A stretch of DNA of 24,584 nt. It comes from UBA2396 sp038042175 (GTDB lineage Bacteria; Planctomycetota; Phycisphaerae; Phycisphaerales; UBA1924). Below, one piece after another: positions 1 to 9,019 of this stretch. Where the stretch lies: positions 1-24,584 of the forward strand of contig CAYHQQ010000056.1 of assembly GCA_964358855.1 (NCBI GenBank), read 5' to 3'. Position numbers and translations under genes: made by a program. The notes beneath the pieces are model-generated. The model worked only from the letters and a program-made list of their open reading frames with translations. It had not been told where the DNA came from and did no database searches. Each line of letters begins with the position of its first letter. The stretch's first letter is position 1.

Positions 1-55
1 ACTCTGGCGCAAGCCGAGCTCCGGGGCCCAAACTCATCACCCTGCCCCAATCCCA

Positions 56-994
56 CTACCGCTCCGACAGTACAAAGAGGCAATACCCAGGCTCCACCGG
101 TGGGTACGGGCGCCCCCGCTCGTCGCAGGTGTGCGCGATCTTCAATGCCGACCGCTCGATCAGCTCCAGCCATTGCGCGAGGTTGTACGTCCGTAGGCCG
201 TACGTCGAGTCGGCGTGCGCTTGCCTGCTTCCCCGTGTGATGGTGAGGTGGCTGAACGCCCGCTCGATGCGCTGGCTGTCGGACCGGGGCACACGCGTGA
301 CCGGGGGCGGCACAAACTGGATCACCTGACTCACGGTGCACCCGCCCCTTCGCCCCTGCCAGTGGTCCTCGGTGGGGGGCTCGATTCCGTACGCGGACAG
401 GCTGATGCCCACGATGTAGACGCCCCCCTTGGCCAGAACCCGGGACATGGCCGCGAAGTGGGCGAGCATGTCGCGATCGCTGTGCAGGTGCCTGATCGTG
501 TTGATCAGATTGAACGCGAATCCGACCGAGCCGGCGGGCAGGCGCCTGTCGAAGTCGATCATGTCGCCCGCGAACAGCGTGGCGTTTGCGGCGACCCCGC
601 CGCTGGCCATCCTTCCTCGGGCGTACTCGATCATCACCGGGCTGAGGTCAAACCCGACGACCCGCCGCCCGCGCCGGGCGGCGACCCTGAGATACCTCGC
701 GGTTCCGCACGCCGGCTCGAGCCAGGCCAGCGAGCGCGGGGCTTTGGAGTACAAGCGTTCGATCCGTTCAAGGCCTGTGACATCGCGGGCGGTGCCCCGG
801 GCGTGGAGCACGTCGTAGACGTGGGGGTCGTCGTAGAAACTGGTGGGGGTGGGCACGGTGGTGGTGGCAGGAGTGGGGGGGTTGTCGGTGGGGGCGACTC
901 CCCCGGAGGCCGCCGAGGCGCGGGCGGCGATTCCGTTGGAGGCGCGTAAAGCGGAGCGCTTGGTTGACGCACGGGGCATGGTGTTGCTGGGCAC
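56..994 (-). CDS. Class I SAM-dependent methyltransferase
   Basis: The 312-residue product has a class I (Rossmann-fold) methyltransferase core. Motif I is LEPACGTARYL (residues 92-102), the acidic residue that should bind the ribose of SAM is Asp116 in VVGFDLSP, and a later strand contains FNLINTIRHL. The substrate is not predictable; small-molecule, lipid or protein methylation are all possible. Residues 1-50 are Ala/Pro/Thr-rich and unconserved-looking, and homology-like sequence begins around TSFYDDPHVYD (51-61). The first codon at 994 is GTG, with an in-frame ATG at 979; neither has a convincing Shine-Dalgarno, so the start is uncertain and the low-complexity N-terminus could be partly untranslated. 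The gene stands alone on the minus strand, divergent from the tRNA downstream. Fold assignment is secure; the substrate is not. Confidence 0.85.
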   Translation of the reverse strand: MPSNTMPRASTKRSALRASNGIAARASAASGGVAPTDNPPTPATTTVPTPTSFYDDPHVYDVLHARGTARDVTGLERIERLYSKAPRSLAWLEPACGTARYLRVAARRGRRVVGFDLSPVMIEYARGRMASGGVAANATLFAGDMIDFDRRLPAGSVGFAFNLINTIRHLHSDRDMLAHFAAMSRVLAKGGVYIVGISLSAYGIEPPTEDHWQGRRGGCTVSQVIQFVPPPVTRVPRSDSQRIERAFSHLTITRGSRQAHADSTYGLRTYNLAQWLELIERSALKIAHTCDERGRPYPPVEPGYCLFVLSER

Positions 995-1079
995 GGGGTC
1001 GAGAGTATGAGGCGGAAGGCGTCCCGGCGCGGGTGCAAACCCGCGGGAAGCTCAGGAGGCCGGCTTGCGGTCCCCGGGC

Positions 1080-1108
1080 GTGACACGGAGGCGGTGGCGT
1101 CCTATTCT
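1080..1108 (+). promoter_or_regulatory. Probable sigma70-type promoter of tRNA-Val
   Basis: GTGACA (1080-1085) and TATTCT (1103-1108) are separated by exactly 17 nt. This would place transcription initiation near 1115, about 27 nt before the mature tRNA. Seen by eye only. Confidence 0.5.
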
Positions 1109-1141
1109 CCTCGTCCAAGGCCCCCGGGGCTGCGGCTACGC

Positions 1142-1215
1142 GGGCGCGTAGTTCAGTTGGCTAGAACGCGGCTGTCACATAGCCGAGGTCACAGGTTCGA
1201 GTCCTGTCGCGCCCA
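1142..1215 (+). tRNA. tRNA-Val (anticodon CAC)
   Basis: The 74-nt sequence folds into a complete cloverleaf. It has a 7-bp acceptor stem GGGCGCG/CGCGCCC, D stem GTTC/GAAC, anticodon stem CGGCT/AGCCG, 5-nt variable loop AGGTC, T stem ACAGG/CCTGT with T loop TTCGAGT, and discriminator A. The anticodon loop reads GTCACAT, giving CAC at positions 34-36, which decodes GUG (Val). Discriminator A73 and A35 agree with valine identity. The 3' CCA is not encoded (ATT follows). Loop position 32 is G and 38 is T, a less usual pair. Reading the GTC in the loop as an Asp anticodon would destroy the anticodon stem. Confidence 0.95.
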
Positions 1216-1393
1216 TTGCGCTTTTCCGGCAGTTTTTTCCACGCTGGCGACCGCCAACGCCCCGGATATGCGTGGGCATCCATGTGCCCCGGTCACCCAA
1301 GATCTCGAATTGACGCGACGGTCTGCCGGCATTGATGGCATGTCCGCTTCTTGCTCGGGACCAATCGTTGCGACAGGAGTCTGGTGGGAGTCT

Positions 1394-1422
1394 TTGGCCG
1401 TTTCGCCGGGTTCTGGTACGAT
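1394..1422 (+). promoter_or_regulatory. Probable sigma70-type promoter of the repeat protein gene
   Basis: TTGGCC (1394-1399) and TACGAT (1417-1422) are separated by 17 nt, with a TGG just upstream of the -10 resembling an extended -10. The predicted start near 1429 leaves a leader of about 70 nt. That leader contains TCCGCC/GGCGGA and CCCCC/GGGGG stems followed by ACGAAAGG just before the start codon at 1498. Confidence 0.45.
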
Positions 1423-1497
1423 GCCCGCACTTCCGCCTTGATCCGGCGGATCCACCCCCGAGCCCAGCGGCGAGGGGGCCAACGAAAGGCGAGTGAC

Positions 1498-2718
1498 ATG
1501 GACAGGATGCAAAGTCGCGCTTGTGCGGCATTCGAGAACCTCCGTCTCTTGTTTTGGGCCGTCGCGATTGGCGCGGTGTCGATCGCGTCGTTCGCGCGCG
1601 CACAGTGGACCGTCATCAATCTCCACCCCGCGGGTGCGACAGGTTCCGCGCTGCTTGGCGGCGACGGCGACCAGCAGGTCGGCGAGGCGTGGTTTGGCAA
1701 CAACATTTCACACGCTAGTTTCTGGCGAGGATCCGCAGGATCATTTGTCAATCTGTATCCCGGTGGGGCGTTTCCGAGCACGGTCATTTGGAGTGCCTCG
1801 GCTGGTCAACAAGTTGGGGAGGGTCCTTCCGGGGCCTGTATTTGGAGTGGCAGCGCCTCATCGCGCGTGGATATTTCTCCCCCCGGAGCGTGGTCGGCAC
1901 AGATCATTGGAATCTGCAATGGTCAGCAAGTGGGTTGGGCCAACTTTGGCAGTGGGGAGCGCGCGGGCCTCTTGCACGGGAGCCCAGCCTCATGGGTCAA
2001 CCTCAATCCATCGGGTTCGTGCGCATCTAGAGCCTATTGCACATCTGGAACTCAACAAGCGGGATACACCTGCGGCGCTGGCGGGATGAGCATCGCCAGT
2101 CTCTGGAGTGGTTCGGCGGTATCCTCGGTGAATCTGCACCCAGCGAGTGCCACGTATTCGCGTTGCATGGGAATGGATGGCCGTCAGCAGGTGGGCGTGG
2201 CCTATTTGGGTCGAGAGCACGCAAGCCTTTGGAGCGGTACGGCTGCATCGTGGGTGGACCTCAATCCGAATGGTGCGACGACCTCGGAAGCGTGGGACGT
2301 CCGGGGTGGGCAGCAAGTTGGGCGGGCATTGGTGACTGGCTTGGGGTGGCACGCGAGCGTGTGGAGTGGGTCGGCATCGTCTTGGTTGGACCTCCACGCC
2401 TTCCTGCCAGCCGGGTTCGTGGAGTCACAGGCGCGAGCCATTTGGAGCTATGGGGGCTTCGTGTACGTCGGGGGCAGCGGCGTGAACTCACTCACGGGAC
2501 GTACCGAGGCATTGCTTTGGAAGCGACCAGGACCGCCGCCGTGCGGGGCGGACTTTGATGACGACAGCGTGGTGGACTTCTTCGACTACGACGCCTTCGT
2601 CGTCTGCTTCGAAGGGGGCCAATGCCCGCCCGGAAAGACTGCCGACTTCGATGGCGACGGCTCCGCCGATTTCTTCGATTACGACGCCTTCGTCGTCGCG
2701 TTCGAAGCCGGGTGTTAG
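1498..2718 (+). CDS. Exported HAF-like repeat protein with C-terminal dockerin-like (GC-type) module
   Basis: The product is 406 residues. An N-terminal signal peptide (hydrophobic LLFWAVAIGAVSIASFA, likely cleavage after ARA near residue 38) targets it to the Sec pathway. The body contains about seven repeats of 40-46 residues built on the consensus [V/L]NL.P.GA......G.QQVG.A..G...ASLWSGSA.SW, resembling HAF-type extracellular repeats, which should form beta-structure. The last ~58 residues hold two EF-hand-like loops (ADFDDDSVVDFFDYDAF and ADFDGDGSADFFDYDAF) and end in Gly-Cys, the module called GC-type dockerin in planctomycetes, thought to be a sorting or anchoring signal. The open frame extends upstream to 1351, but ATG 1498 is preferred because AAAGG precedes it and the signal peptide begins there. 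Function beyond surface/extracellular location is unknown. Confidence 0.8.
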   Translation: MDRMQSRACAAFENLRLLFWAVAIGAVSIASFARAQWTVINLHPAGATGSALLGGDGDQQVGEAWFGNNISHASFWRGSAGSFVNLYPGGAFPSTVIWSASAGQQVGEGPSGACIWSGSASSRVDISPPGAWSAQIIGICNGQQVGWANFGSGERAGLLHGSPASWVNLNPSGSCASRAYCTSGTQQAGYTCGAGGMSIASLWSGSAVSSVNLHPASATYSRCMGMDGRQQVGVAYLGREHASLWSGTAASWVDLNPNGATTSEAWDVRGGQQVGRALVTGLGWHASVWSGSASSWLDLHAFLPAGFVESQARAIWSYGGFVYVGGSGVNSLTGRTEALLWKRPGPPPCGADFDDDSVVDFFDYDAFVVCFEGGQCPPGKTADFDGDGSADFFDYDAFVVAFEAGC

Positions 2719-2749
2719 TGAGAGCACTGGCGACATGGCATAAGAGCTG

Positions 2750-3904
<1,155 letters not shown>

Positions 3905-3937
3905 GACAAATCCCAAGACTCCGACAACCTCGGGGGC

Positions 3938-3946
3938 GGGGGGGGG
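3938..3946. repeat. G9 homopolymer beside CCAT repeats in a divergent intergenic region
   Basis: Nine consecutive G on the plus strand, followed by CCATCCATCCAC (3953-3964). It lies between the ATG of the DUF2971 gene (3904) and the start of the divergent oxidoreductase (4021), so length changes could alter promoter spacing. The oxidoreductase promoter itself is not convincingly visible; TAGACT near 3986 is a weak -10 candidate. Confidence 0.8.
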
Positions 3947-4020
3947 CTCCACCCATCCATCCACCCCTCCATCCCGAATTGCGTTAGACTGCGCCCAGCC
4001 CGCAACCCGGAGAGCTTTCC

Positions 4021-5331
4021 ATGCAACACTTCCCGCTCACACGCCGCGAATTCCTCGGAGCTTCCGCCGCCGCCGCAGGCGCGCTGCTCCTCCCGCGCCA
4101 GGCCCTCGCCCGCAGACCCTCCATGCGCCCCGACAAGCTTCGAATTGTCGTGGTCGGCACCGCCAATCAGGCGGCCTGGAATCTCTCGCAGATCGCCGAC
4201 CAGGAAATCGTCGCCCTTTGCGACGTCGACGCGAACTTTCTCGCCGCCGCGGGCGCGAACTTTCCGGGCGCCAAACACTTCCGTGATTTTCGCGAGATGC
4301 TTTCGGCCTCGCTCGACTTCGACGCGGCCCTGGTCGCCGCCCCCGACCACATCCATGCCCCGGCCGCCGCGATGGCCCTGCGGCTGGGCAAGCACGTCTA
4401 CTGCGAGAAGCCGCTCGCCCACAGCGTCTTTGAGGTCCGCACGCTCGCCAGACTCGCCGCCGAGAAGAAGCTCGTCACACAGATGGGCACGCAGATCCAC
4501 AGCACCGCCAACTACCGGCGGGTCGTCGAGCTCGTCCGCAGCGACGCGATCGGCAAGGTGCGCCAGGTCCACACGTGGTGCAACAAGAGCTGGTCGGGCG
4601 GCAAGTACTCCGACCCCAAGCCCGCCCCCGGGCACGTCGATTGGAACCTGTGGCTCGGCCCCGCGCCCCAGCACGACTACTGCGACGGCATCCACCCCGG
4701 CAACTGGCGTAAGTTCTGGGCCTACGGCACCGGCACGCTGGGCGACATGGCCTGCCACTACATGGACCTGCCCCACTGGGCCCTGGACCTCGACCACCCG
4801 ACCTCGGTTCACGCGAAGGGCCCCGAGAAGGTCGACGCCGTCGGCACCCCGGCGTGGCTCGTCGTCGAGTACGAACATCCCGCCAAGGGAGATCGCCCCG
4901 AGGTCAAGCTCACCTGGCACGACGGCGACAAACGCCCCGACATCCTCTCCAAGTTCAAGAACAAGGACGCCTCGCCCCTGGCGTGGGGCGACGGCAACCT
5001 CTTCATCGGCGACACCGGCATGATCCTTGCCAACTACGACACCCACCTGCTCCTGCGCGACAATGTTGTGGTGGACATCACCCCGCCCAAGCCCACCATC
5101 CCCGACTCCATCGGCCACCACAAGGAATGGATCGAGGCCTGCCGCACCGGCTCGCCCACAACCTGCAACTTCAAGTACTCGGGCGCGCTAAGCGAGGCGG
5201 TGCTTCTGGGCAACGTCTCCTATCGCGTGGGCAAGAAGCTGCAATGGGATGCCGCGAACCTCAAGGCCACCAACGCCCCCGAGGCCGCGGAGTTCATCAC
5301 ACCCAAGTTCCGCGACGGCTGGAAGCTCTGA
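4021..5331 (+). CDS. Tat-exported Gfo/Idh/MocA family oxidoreductase
   Basis: The 436-residue product begins with a twin-arginine signal (TRREFLGASAAAAGALLLP, Arg8-Arg9; cleavage probably after ALA30), so it should be exported folded, with its NAD(P) cofactor bound. The Rossmann domain spans about 40-160, with VVVGTANQAAWNL, the acidic ribose-binding VALCDVDA, and the family signature CEKPLA (Glu129-Lys130-Pro131). The C-terminal dehydrogenase domain includes GTLGDMACHYMDLPHWAL, where His246 sits in the usual catalytic neighbourhood. Members oxidise or reduce sugars and polyols; this exported subgroup is expanded in planctomycetes. Substrate unknown. The glycine-rich loop is degenerate (G46-T-A-N-Q-A51 instead of GxGxxG). 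ATG 4021 has GGAGAG about 8 nt upstream. It converges with the kinase gene. Confidence 0.9.
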   Translation: MQHFPLTRREFLGASAAAAGALLLPRQALARRPSMRPDKLRIVVVGTANQAAWNLSQIADQEIVALCDVDANFLAAAGANFPGAKHFRDFREMLSASLDFDAALVAAPDHIHAPAAAMALRLGKHVYCEKPLAHSVFEVRTLARLAAEKKLVTQMGTQIHSTANYRRVVELVRSDAIGKVRQVHTWCNKSWSGGKYSDPKPAPGHVDWNLWLGPAPQHDYCDGIHPGNWRKFWAYGTGTLGDMACHYMDLPHWALDLDHPTSVHAKGPEKVDAVGTPAWLVVEYEHPAKGDRPEVKLTWHDGDKRPDILSKFKNKDASPLAWGDGNLFIGDTGMILANYDTHLLLRDNVVVDITPPKPTIPDSIGHHKEWIEACRTGSPTTCNFKYSGALSEAVLLGNVSYRVGKKLQWDAANLKATNAPEAAEFITPKFRDGWKL

Positions 5332-5359
5332 CGGAGCGTCGTGAGGCGTCGCCCGTCAG
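5328..5359. terminator. Possible shared stem between convergent genes
   Basis: CTGACGG (5328-5334) and CCGTCAG (5353-5359) are complementary over 7 bp around an 18-nt GC-rich loop. The arms overlap the stop codons of both the oxidoreductase (5329-5331) and the kinase (5356-5358). No T-tract follows, so it is only a weak bidirectional terminator candidate. Confidence 0.3.
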
Positions 5360-7836
5360 GACCCCTCAATCGCCTTTCCACCGCCCGCCGCACCCAGATA
5401 TTCGATGGCCCTCTTGCACTCTTGAATCCCTGTGGCGGCCGCCTTGTCCTTTGGCCTTTGTTGCAGCGATTCCTGATAGAGCGATTCGCCCTGCGTGTAC
5501 GCGATGCGGGCCGCGTCGAAGTGGCCCAGGAGCGCCTCGACGATGCCCAGCGAGTACCTGCACCGAGCCAGGTCGATCAGGGAGCGGAAGTTCGAGAGAT
5601 CCGCGTTGCGCAGTCGTTCGCATTCTTCCACGCATCGGAGCATGATTTCTCGGGAATTGCTGCGCTCGGGATCGACCCCGTGGCGCGCGCGCCACATCGC
5701 CAATGCCGTGGCGGCGGTGACCCAGTCTCGCGAGTTCGTATCGTTCTGTGATGAGCCGGACTTCAAGGCAATCAGCGCGAGCGATTCGGCCTCGACGAGG
5801 TTTGCTTCGAGCGAGGGCGGCGCCAGAGCTTCGATCTCCGAATACCTCTTTCGCAGCCAGATGAGCCTGCTCACGCCCACGTACACGAGGCGTCGCGCCT
5901 CGGCAATCAGCGGCGCGTCGTGCCGGCCTTCGGCCTCTGCAAGAAGCGAACGCCTGATCTCCAGGCTCTCGTTCGCGGCCGCCACGGACTGGGTCCAGTG
6001 CTTCTGGAGTGCCTCGACGTCCGCGAGTTCCCTCAGGAACTCGGCTCGGGCTCGACGATCCTCGAAGGTCGGCTGGGCGGGCAAGACGGCCAGAGGAGCG
6101 GCCTGAGCGCACAGCGCCGCCGATTCACCGTCGGCCCCCGGGTCCTGGATGTTGTGCCACATCTCCGACTGCTTCACCAGGTTGCTCAGGATTCCTCGGC
6201 GAACCTCCGGCTCGGTCTGGTCGAGAGACTTCCAGATTGCGAGCGCTTTCTGATACTCCTGGATCGCCTGGCGACGATCTCCCGCCGCGGCCCCGTCGAC
6301 GCCGCCCTTGGCGCTGCCGATCTGCTCGGTCGCCGTCGCCCGCAGCCTCACCAGTTCGTCTCCCTCGATGCCCTGCTTGCGCAGCGCGTCGAGCACACGG
6401 ATCGAGGTCTCGGCGAGCATCCGCCGAGATTCCAGCGAGCCGGCCTTGAAGCGGATCTCTCCGGTCACCTCGCCCACAAAGGTTCCCACAGCCGCCGCGT
6501 ACGCCAGAGTGCTTTCCTCGAACCGCCGAGAGCTCGCTTCGGCCCGGCGGTACTGCCACGCCGTGCCCGCGAGCCCCGCGGCCAGCGCCAGAAACACCGC
6601 GATCCCCGCGGCGACTTTGCCCTTGTTTCTCCTGACAAACTTGCCCAGCACGTACAGGCTTGTCTCCGCGGTCGCGATGACCGGCCTGCCATCGATGAGC
6701 GACTGGATATCGCGAGACATCTGCTCGGCGGACTCGTACCGGCGCCTGGCGACTTTTCGCAGGGCCATCATCACGATGTTGTCCAGATCGCCCGTGAGGT
6801 CGCGTCGCAGGCGTGAGGGGAGCCCGCCTCGGTTTCGGGCCGTCTCTTCGGGCGTGAGCGTGCGCGTGGTCCCGTCCGATGTCGTGACTTCGCACGACCG
6901 CGTGATCGCCAGGCTGGGGCGCTCGGGCTCGACCTCGCAGATCACGCGAATGAGCTCGGCCTGGATGCGGGCCTTGAGCTCATAGGGGCGACGCCCGGTC
7001 AGAAGCTCGTACAGCAGCACCCCCAGCGAGTAGACATCGCTCGACGTCCCCACCGGCTCGCCGCGAACCTGCTCGGGGCTGGCGTACTCGGGGGTCATCA
7101 GCCGAGCCTCGGGGAGCGTGGCGAAGGGGATGCCGATCAGGTCGGGGCGCAGCAGCTTGGCGATCCCAAAGTCCAGCAGCTTCACCTCGCCGTCGGGGGC
7201 CACCATGATGTTCGACGGCTTGAGATCGCGGTGCACGATCAGGTTCTGGTGGGCGTAGTGCACGACGGCGCACACCTTGCGGAACAGCGCGAGCCGTTCC
7301 TGCACCGACAGCTCGTGCGTATCGCAGTACCGGTCGATCGGCAGGCCCTCGATGTACTCCATCACGAAGTACGGGCGGCCATCGTCGGTCGCCCCCGCGT
7401 CGATCATCCGGGCGATGCCGGGGTTGTTGAGCGAGCTGAGCAGCCGCCGCTCGACGTTGAACCGCTGAAGGATCTCTTCGGTGCTCGCCCCGAGCTTGAC
7501 GATCTTGAGGGCCACGCGCCGCGAGACCCCGCCCTCTTCCTTGGTCGCCAGATAGACCACGCCCATCCCGCCGCGGCCAAGTTCGTGCTGGATGCGGTAG
7601 GGGCCGATGCGCTCGGGGGGCTTGGGATCGCGTGAGTTGGCGGAAGCGTCTGCGTGTTTGGGAGCGATCGGGGCCGTCTCCTGCCCGGCGACCGCCGCGG
7701 CCAACAAACGTTCGACCTCGGCCCGCACGTCCGGCGCGTGCATCTGCTGATACAGCCACTGGGACCGATCAGCAGGCTTGATCGCGAGTGCCTCTTCAAG
7801 CAGCCGTTTCACCAGTTCGTGCTTTGCTGAATCCAA
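5356..7836 (-). CDS. Membrane-anchored Ser/Thr protein kinase (Hanks type) with C-terminal helical sensor region
   Basis: The 826-residue product starts with a helical region (1-60) found ahead of such planctomycete kinases, followed by a complete kinase domain (about 78-350). Visible motifs are the glycine loop LGRGGMGVVY (86-95), ATP-binding Lys111 in VALKIVK, catalytic HRDLKPSN (Asp204), DFG (222-224) and the activation segment ending TPEYASPEQ. A single transmembrane segment lies near 403-427 (VAAGIAVFLALAAGLAG). The remaining ~400 residues are Ala/Leu/Glu-rich, TPR-like helices, likely periplasmic. The start codon is TTG, chosen because AGGAG lies exactly 6 nt upstream and no ATG fits. 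It follows the ECF sigma factor gene on the same strand after 81 nt, which includes a small CCCGCT/AGCGGG hairpin; the pair is probably one operon in which the kinase modulates the sigma factor. Confidence 0.92.
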   Translation of the reverse strand: MDSAKHELVKRLLEEALAIKPADRSQWLYQQMHAPDVRAEVERLLAAAVAGQETAPIAPKHADASANSRDPKPPERIGPYRIQHELGRGGMGVVYLATKEEGGVSRRVALKIVKLGASTEEILQRFNVERRLLSSLNNPGIARMIDAGATDDGRPYFVMEYIEGLPIDRYCDTHELSVQERLALFRKVCAVVHYAHQNLIVHRDLKPSNIMVAPDGEVKLLDFGIAKLLRPDLIGIPFATLPEARLMTPEYASPEQVRGEPVGTSSDVYSLGVLLYELLTGRRPYELKARIQAELIRVICEVEPERPSLAITRSCEVTTSDGTTRTLTPEETARNRGGLPSRLRRDLTGDLDNIVMMALRKVARRRYESAEQMSRDIQSLIDGRPVIATAETSLYVLGKFVRRNKGKVAAGIAVFLALAAGLAGTAWQYRRAEASSRRFEESTLAYAAAVGTFVGEVTGEIRFKAGSLESRRMLAETSIRVLDALRKQGIEGDELVRLRATATEQIGSAKGGVDGAAAGDRRQAIQEYQKALAIWKSLDQTEPEVRRGILSNLVKQSEMWHNIQDPGADGESAALCAQAAPLAVLPAQPTFEDRRARAEFLRELADVEALQKHWTQSVAAANESLEIRRSLLAEAEGRHDAPLIAEARRLVYVGVSRLIWLRKRYSEIEALAPPSLEANLVEAESLALIALKSGSSQNDTNSRDWVTAATALAMWRARHGVDPERSNSREIMLRCVEECERLRNADLSNFRSLIDLARCRYSLGIVEALLGHFDAARIAYTQGESLYQESLQQRPKDKAAATGIQECKRAIEYLGAAGGGKAIEGS

Positions 7837-7842
7837 GAGTCG

Positions 7843-7847
7843 CTCCT
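7843..7847 (-). promoter_or_regulatory. Shine-Dalgarno fixing a TTG start
   Basis: AGGAG on the minus strand, 6 nt before TTG at 7836. This is what identifies the unusual start codon of the kinase. Confidence 0.7.
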
Positions 7848-7917
7848 ATTCCCGCCTCCCCCGCTCCCAGCGGGTGAGGTGGCCGAGTCTGTGGGGGCGA
7901 GGCCGGAGGGGGTGTCT

Positions 7918-8496
7918 CTAGGTCTTCATCTCCGCCGCCAACCACGCCTTGGCAAACACCCAGTCCCTCCGCACCGTCCGATCCGTCACCCCCAGCACCT
8001 CCGCCGCCTGCACCTCGCTCAGCCCGGCGAAGAATCTCAGTCGTACCACCTCGGCCGCCCGTGCATCTTTCGCCTCGAGGCGAGCCAAGGCCTCCCCCAA
8101 CGCCTCCCAATCGCCCGCCCGCGTCTCGGCGGCCGGGAGACTTTCAAGGTCGATGCCAGCCCTTCCCATGCGGCCGCCGCGCTTCTCGGCGGACATCGAT
8201 CGGGCGTGATCGATCAAAATTCTTCGCACGGCCTCCGCCGCCGCGCCGAAAAAGTGGCGACGGTTCTCAAACGACACGGTGCCAAGGCCACTGGCCCCCG
8301 CCGTCCCGCCCAGCAACTTCATGTACGCCTCATCCACCAGCCCCGTGGTCTGCAACCCGTGCCCAGGGCTTTCCCTCGCCAAAGACCGGTGCGCCATCGC
8401 ATCCAGTTCCCCCTTCACCAGCTCGAATAACCGGTTCTGCGCGCGGACCTCGCCCTCACGGATCGCATCAAGGGCTTGTGTGATCGGACCATGCAC
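7918..8496 (-). CDS. ECF-type RNA polymerase sigma factor
   Basis: The 192-residue product matches the planctomycete/acidobacterial ECF group with the opening ITQALDAIREGE, a sigma-2 region (LFELVKGELDAMAHRSL, LVDEAYMKLL, FFGAAAEAVRRILIDHAR) and a sigma-4 helix-turn-helix (VVRLRFFAGLSEVQAAEVLGVTDRTVRRDW). It should direct RNA polymerase to a specific regulon. The open frame runs on to 8913, but the extra 139 residues have no sigma character; GTG 8496 is preferred because GGAG lies 6 nt upstream and homology-like sequence begins immediately after. It is followed by the kinase gene. No separate anti-sigma gene is visible, which fits control through the neighbouring kinase. Promoter not identified. 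Confidence 0.88.
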   Translation of the reverse strand: MHGPITQALDAIREGEVRAQNRLFELVKGELDAMAHRSLARESPGHGLQTTGLVDEAYMKLLGGTAGASGLGTVSFENRRHFFGAAAEAVRRILIDHARSMSAEKRGGRMGRAGIDLESLPAAETRAGDWEALGEALARLEAKDARAAEVVRLRFFAGLSEVQAAEVLGVTDRTVRRDWVFAKAWLAAEMKT

Positions 8497-8502
8497 GCGA
8501 TT

Positions 8503-8506
8503 CTCC
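8503..8506 (-). promoter_or_regulatory. Shine-Dalgarno fixing the GTG start of the sigma factor
   Basis: GGAG (within TTGGAG) on the minus strand, 6 nt before GTG 8496. Confidence 0.6.
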
Positions 8507-8921
8507 AACTGCTTTGCGGTGGCACGCCCTCGGGACGTGTACGTTTGGGGAGCTGTCCATAAGGCAGCATACCCGCAATGCCACCAACGTCGTGATGCAC
8601 CAGCGTAAGAATGTACGGCCCTTTCACCGCCGAACGCCGCCCCGAGCGAGAACAGCCCGAGACATCTCCCGAGGGACGGTCCCCAACTGCTCAGAAGTGG
8701 AACAGCCTGCACATGTTCGGAGCAAGCATGGGCACCAACGGAGCAAACCTGCCACGGTCTGGGGCAGCTTTCTCTCCCGCCTTTCCCCAACCACCAGCCC
8801 GCTCGCATCCTGAATTGGCCCGTTGGCCTTTGGTCTTGGCCATTTGGTCGATCTCTACCAAAGCCCTGTCCGCCCCAGCACCCCATCGCCGCATGATCTT
8901 CCAGCGGGTCCACATTCAGGC

Positions 8922-8950
8922 TTGGAGCCGGGGTGGCGGTCGGGTAGGAT
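8922..8950 (+). promoter_or_regulatory. Probable sigma70-type promoter of the mosaic surface protein gene
   Basis: TTGGAG (8922-8927) and TAGGAT (8945-8950) are separated by 17 nt. Initiation near 8957 would leave a ~63-nt leader before ATG 9020, and would exclude the earlier in-frame ATG at 8960. Confidence 0.45.
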
Positions 8951-9019
8951 GCTCGGACGATGATGGCCGAGGAAGGGCGGGGTGGGGCAGGGCGAATGAA
9001 CGGTCAGAAGGAATTCAAA

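Larger units (their letters stand above)
8497..9019. other. Divergent intergenic region between sigma factor and mosaic surface protein
   Basis: About 520 nt without a supportable gene. Open frames here have no recognisable domain and continue into neighbours in implausible composition. It contains the candidate promoter at 8922-8950 for the rightward gene and must contain the leftward sigma factor promoter, for which I see no clear -35/-10 pair. Confidence 0.6.

Noticed and set aside
1142..1215. Reading the tRNA as tRNA-Asp(GTC).
   Set aside because: Shifting the loop destroys the CGGCT/AGCCG stem, and the discriminator is A, not G.
2545..2718. Dockerin-like tails as evidence of a cellulosome.
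   Set aside because: No cohesin or cellulase is present, and the terminal Gly-Cys form differs from classical dockerins.
8497..8913. N-terminal extension of the ECF sigma factor frame to 8913.
   Set aside because: The extra 139 residues lack sigma-factor character and GTG 8496 has a well-placed Shine-Dalgarno.
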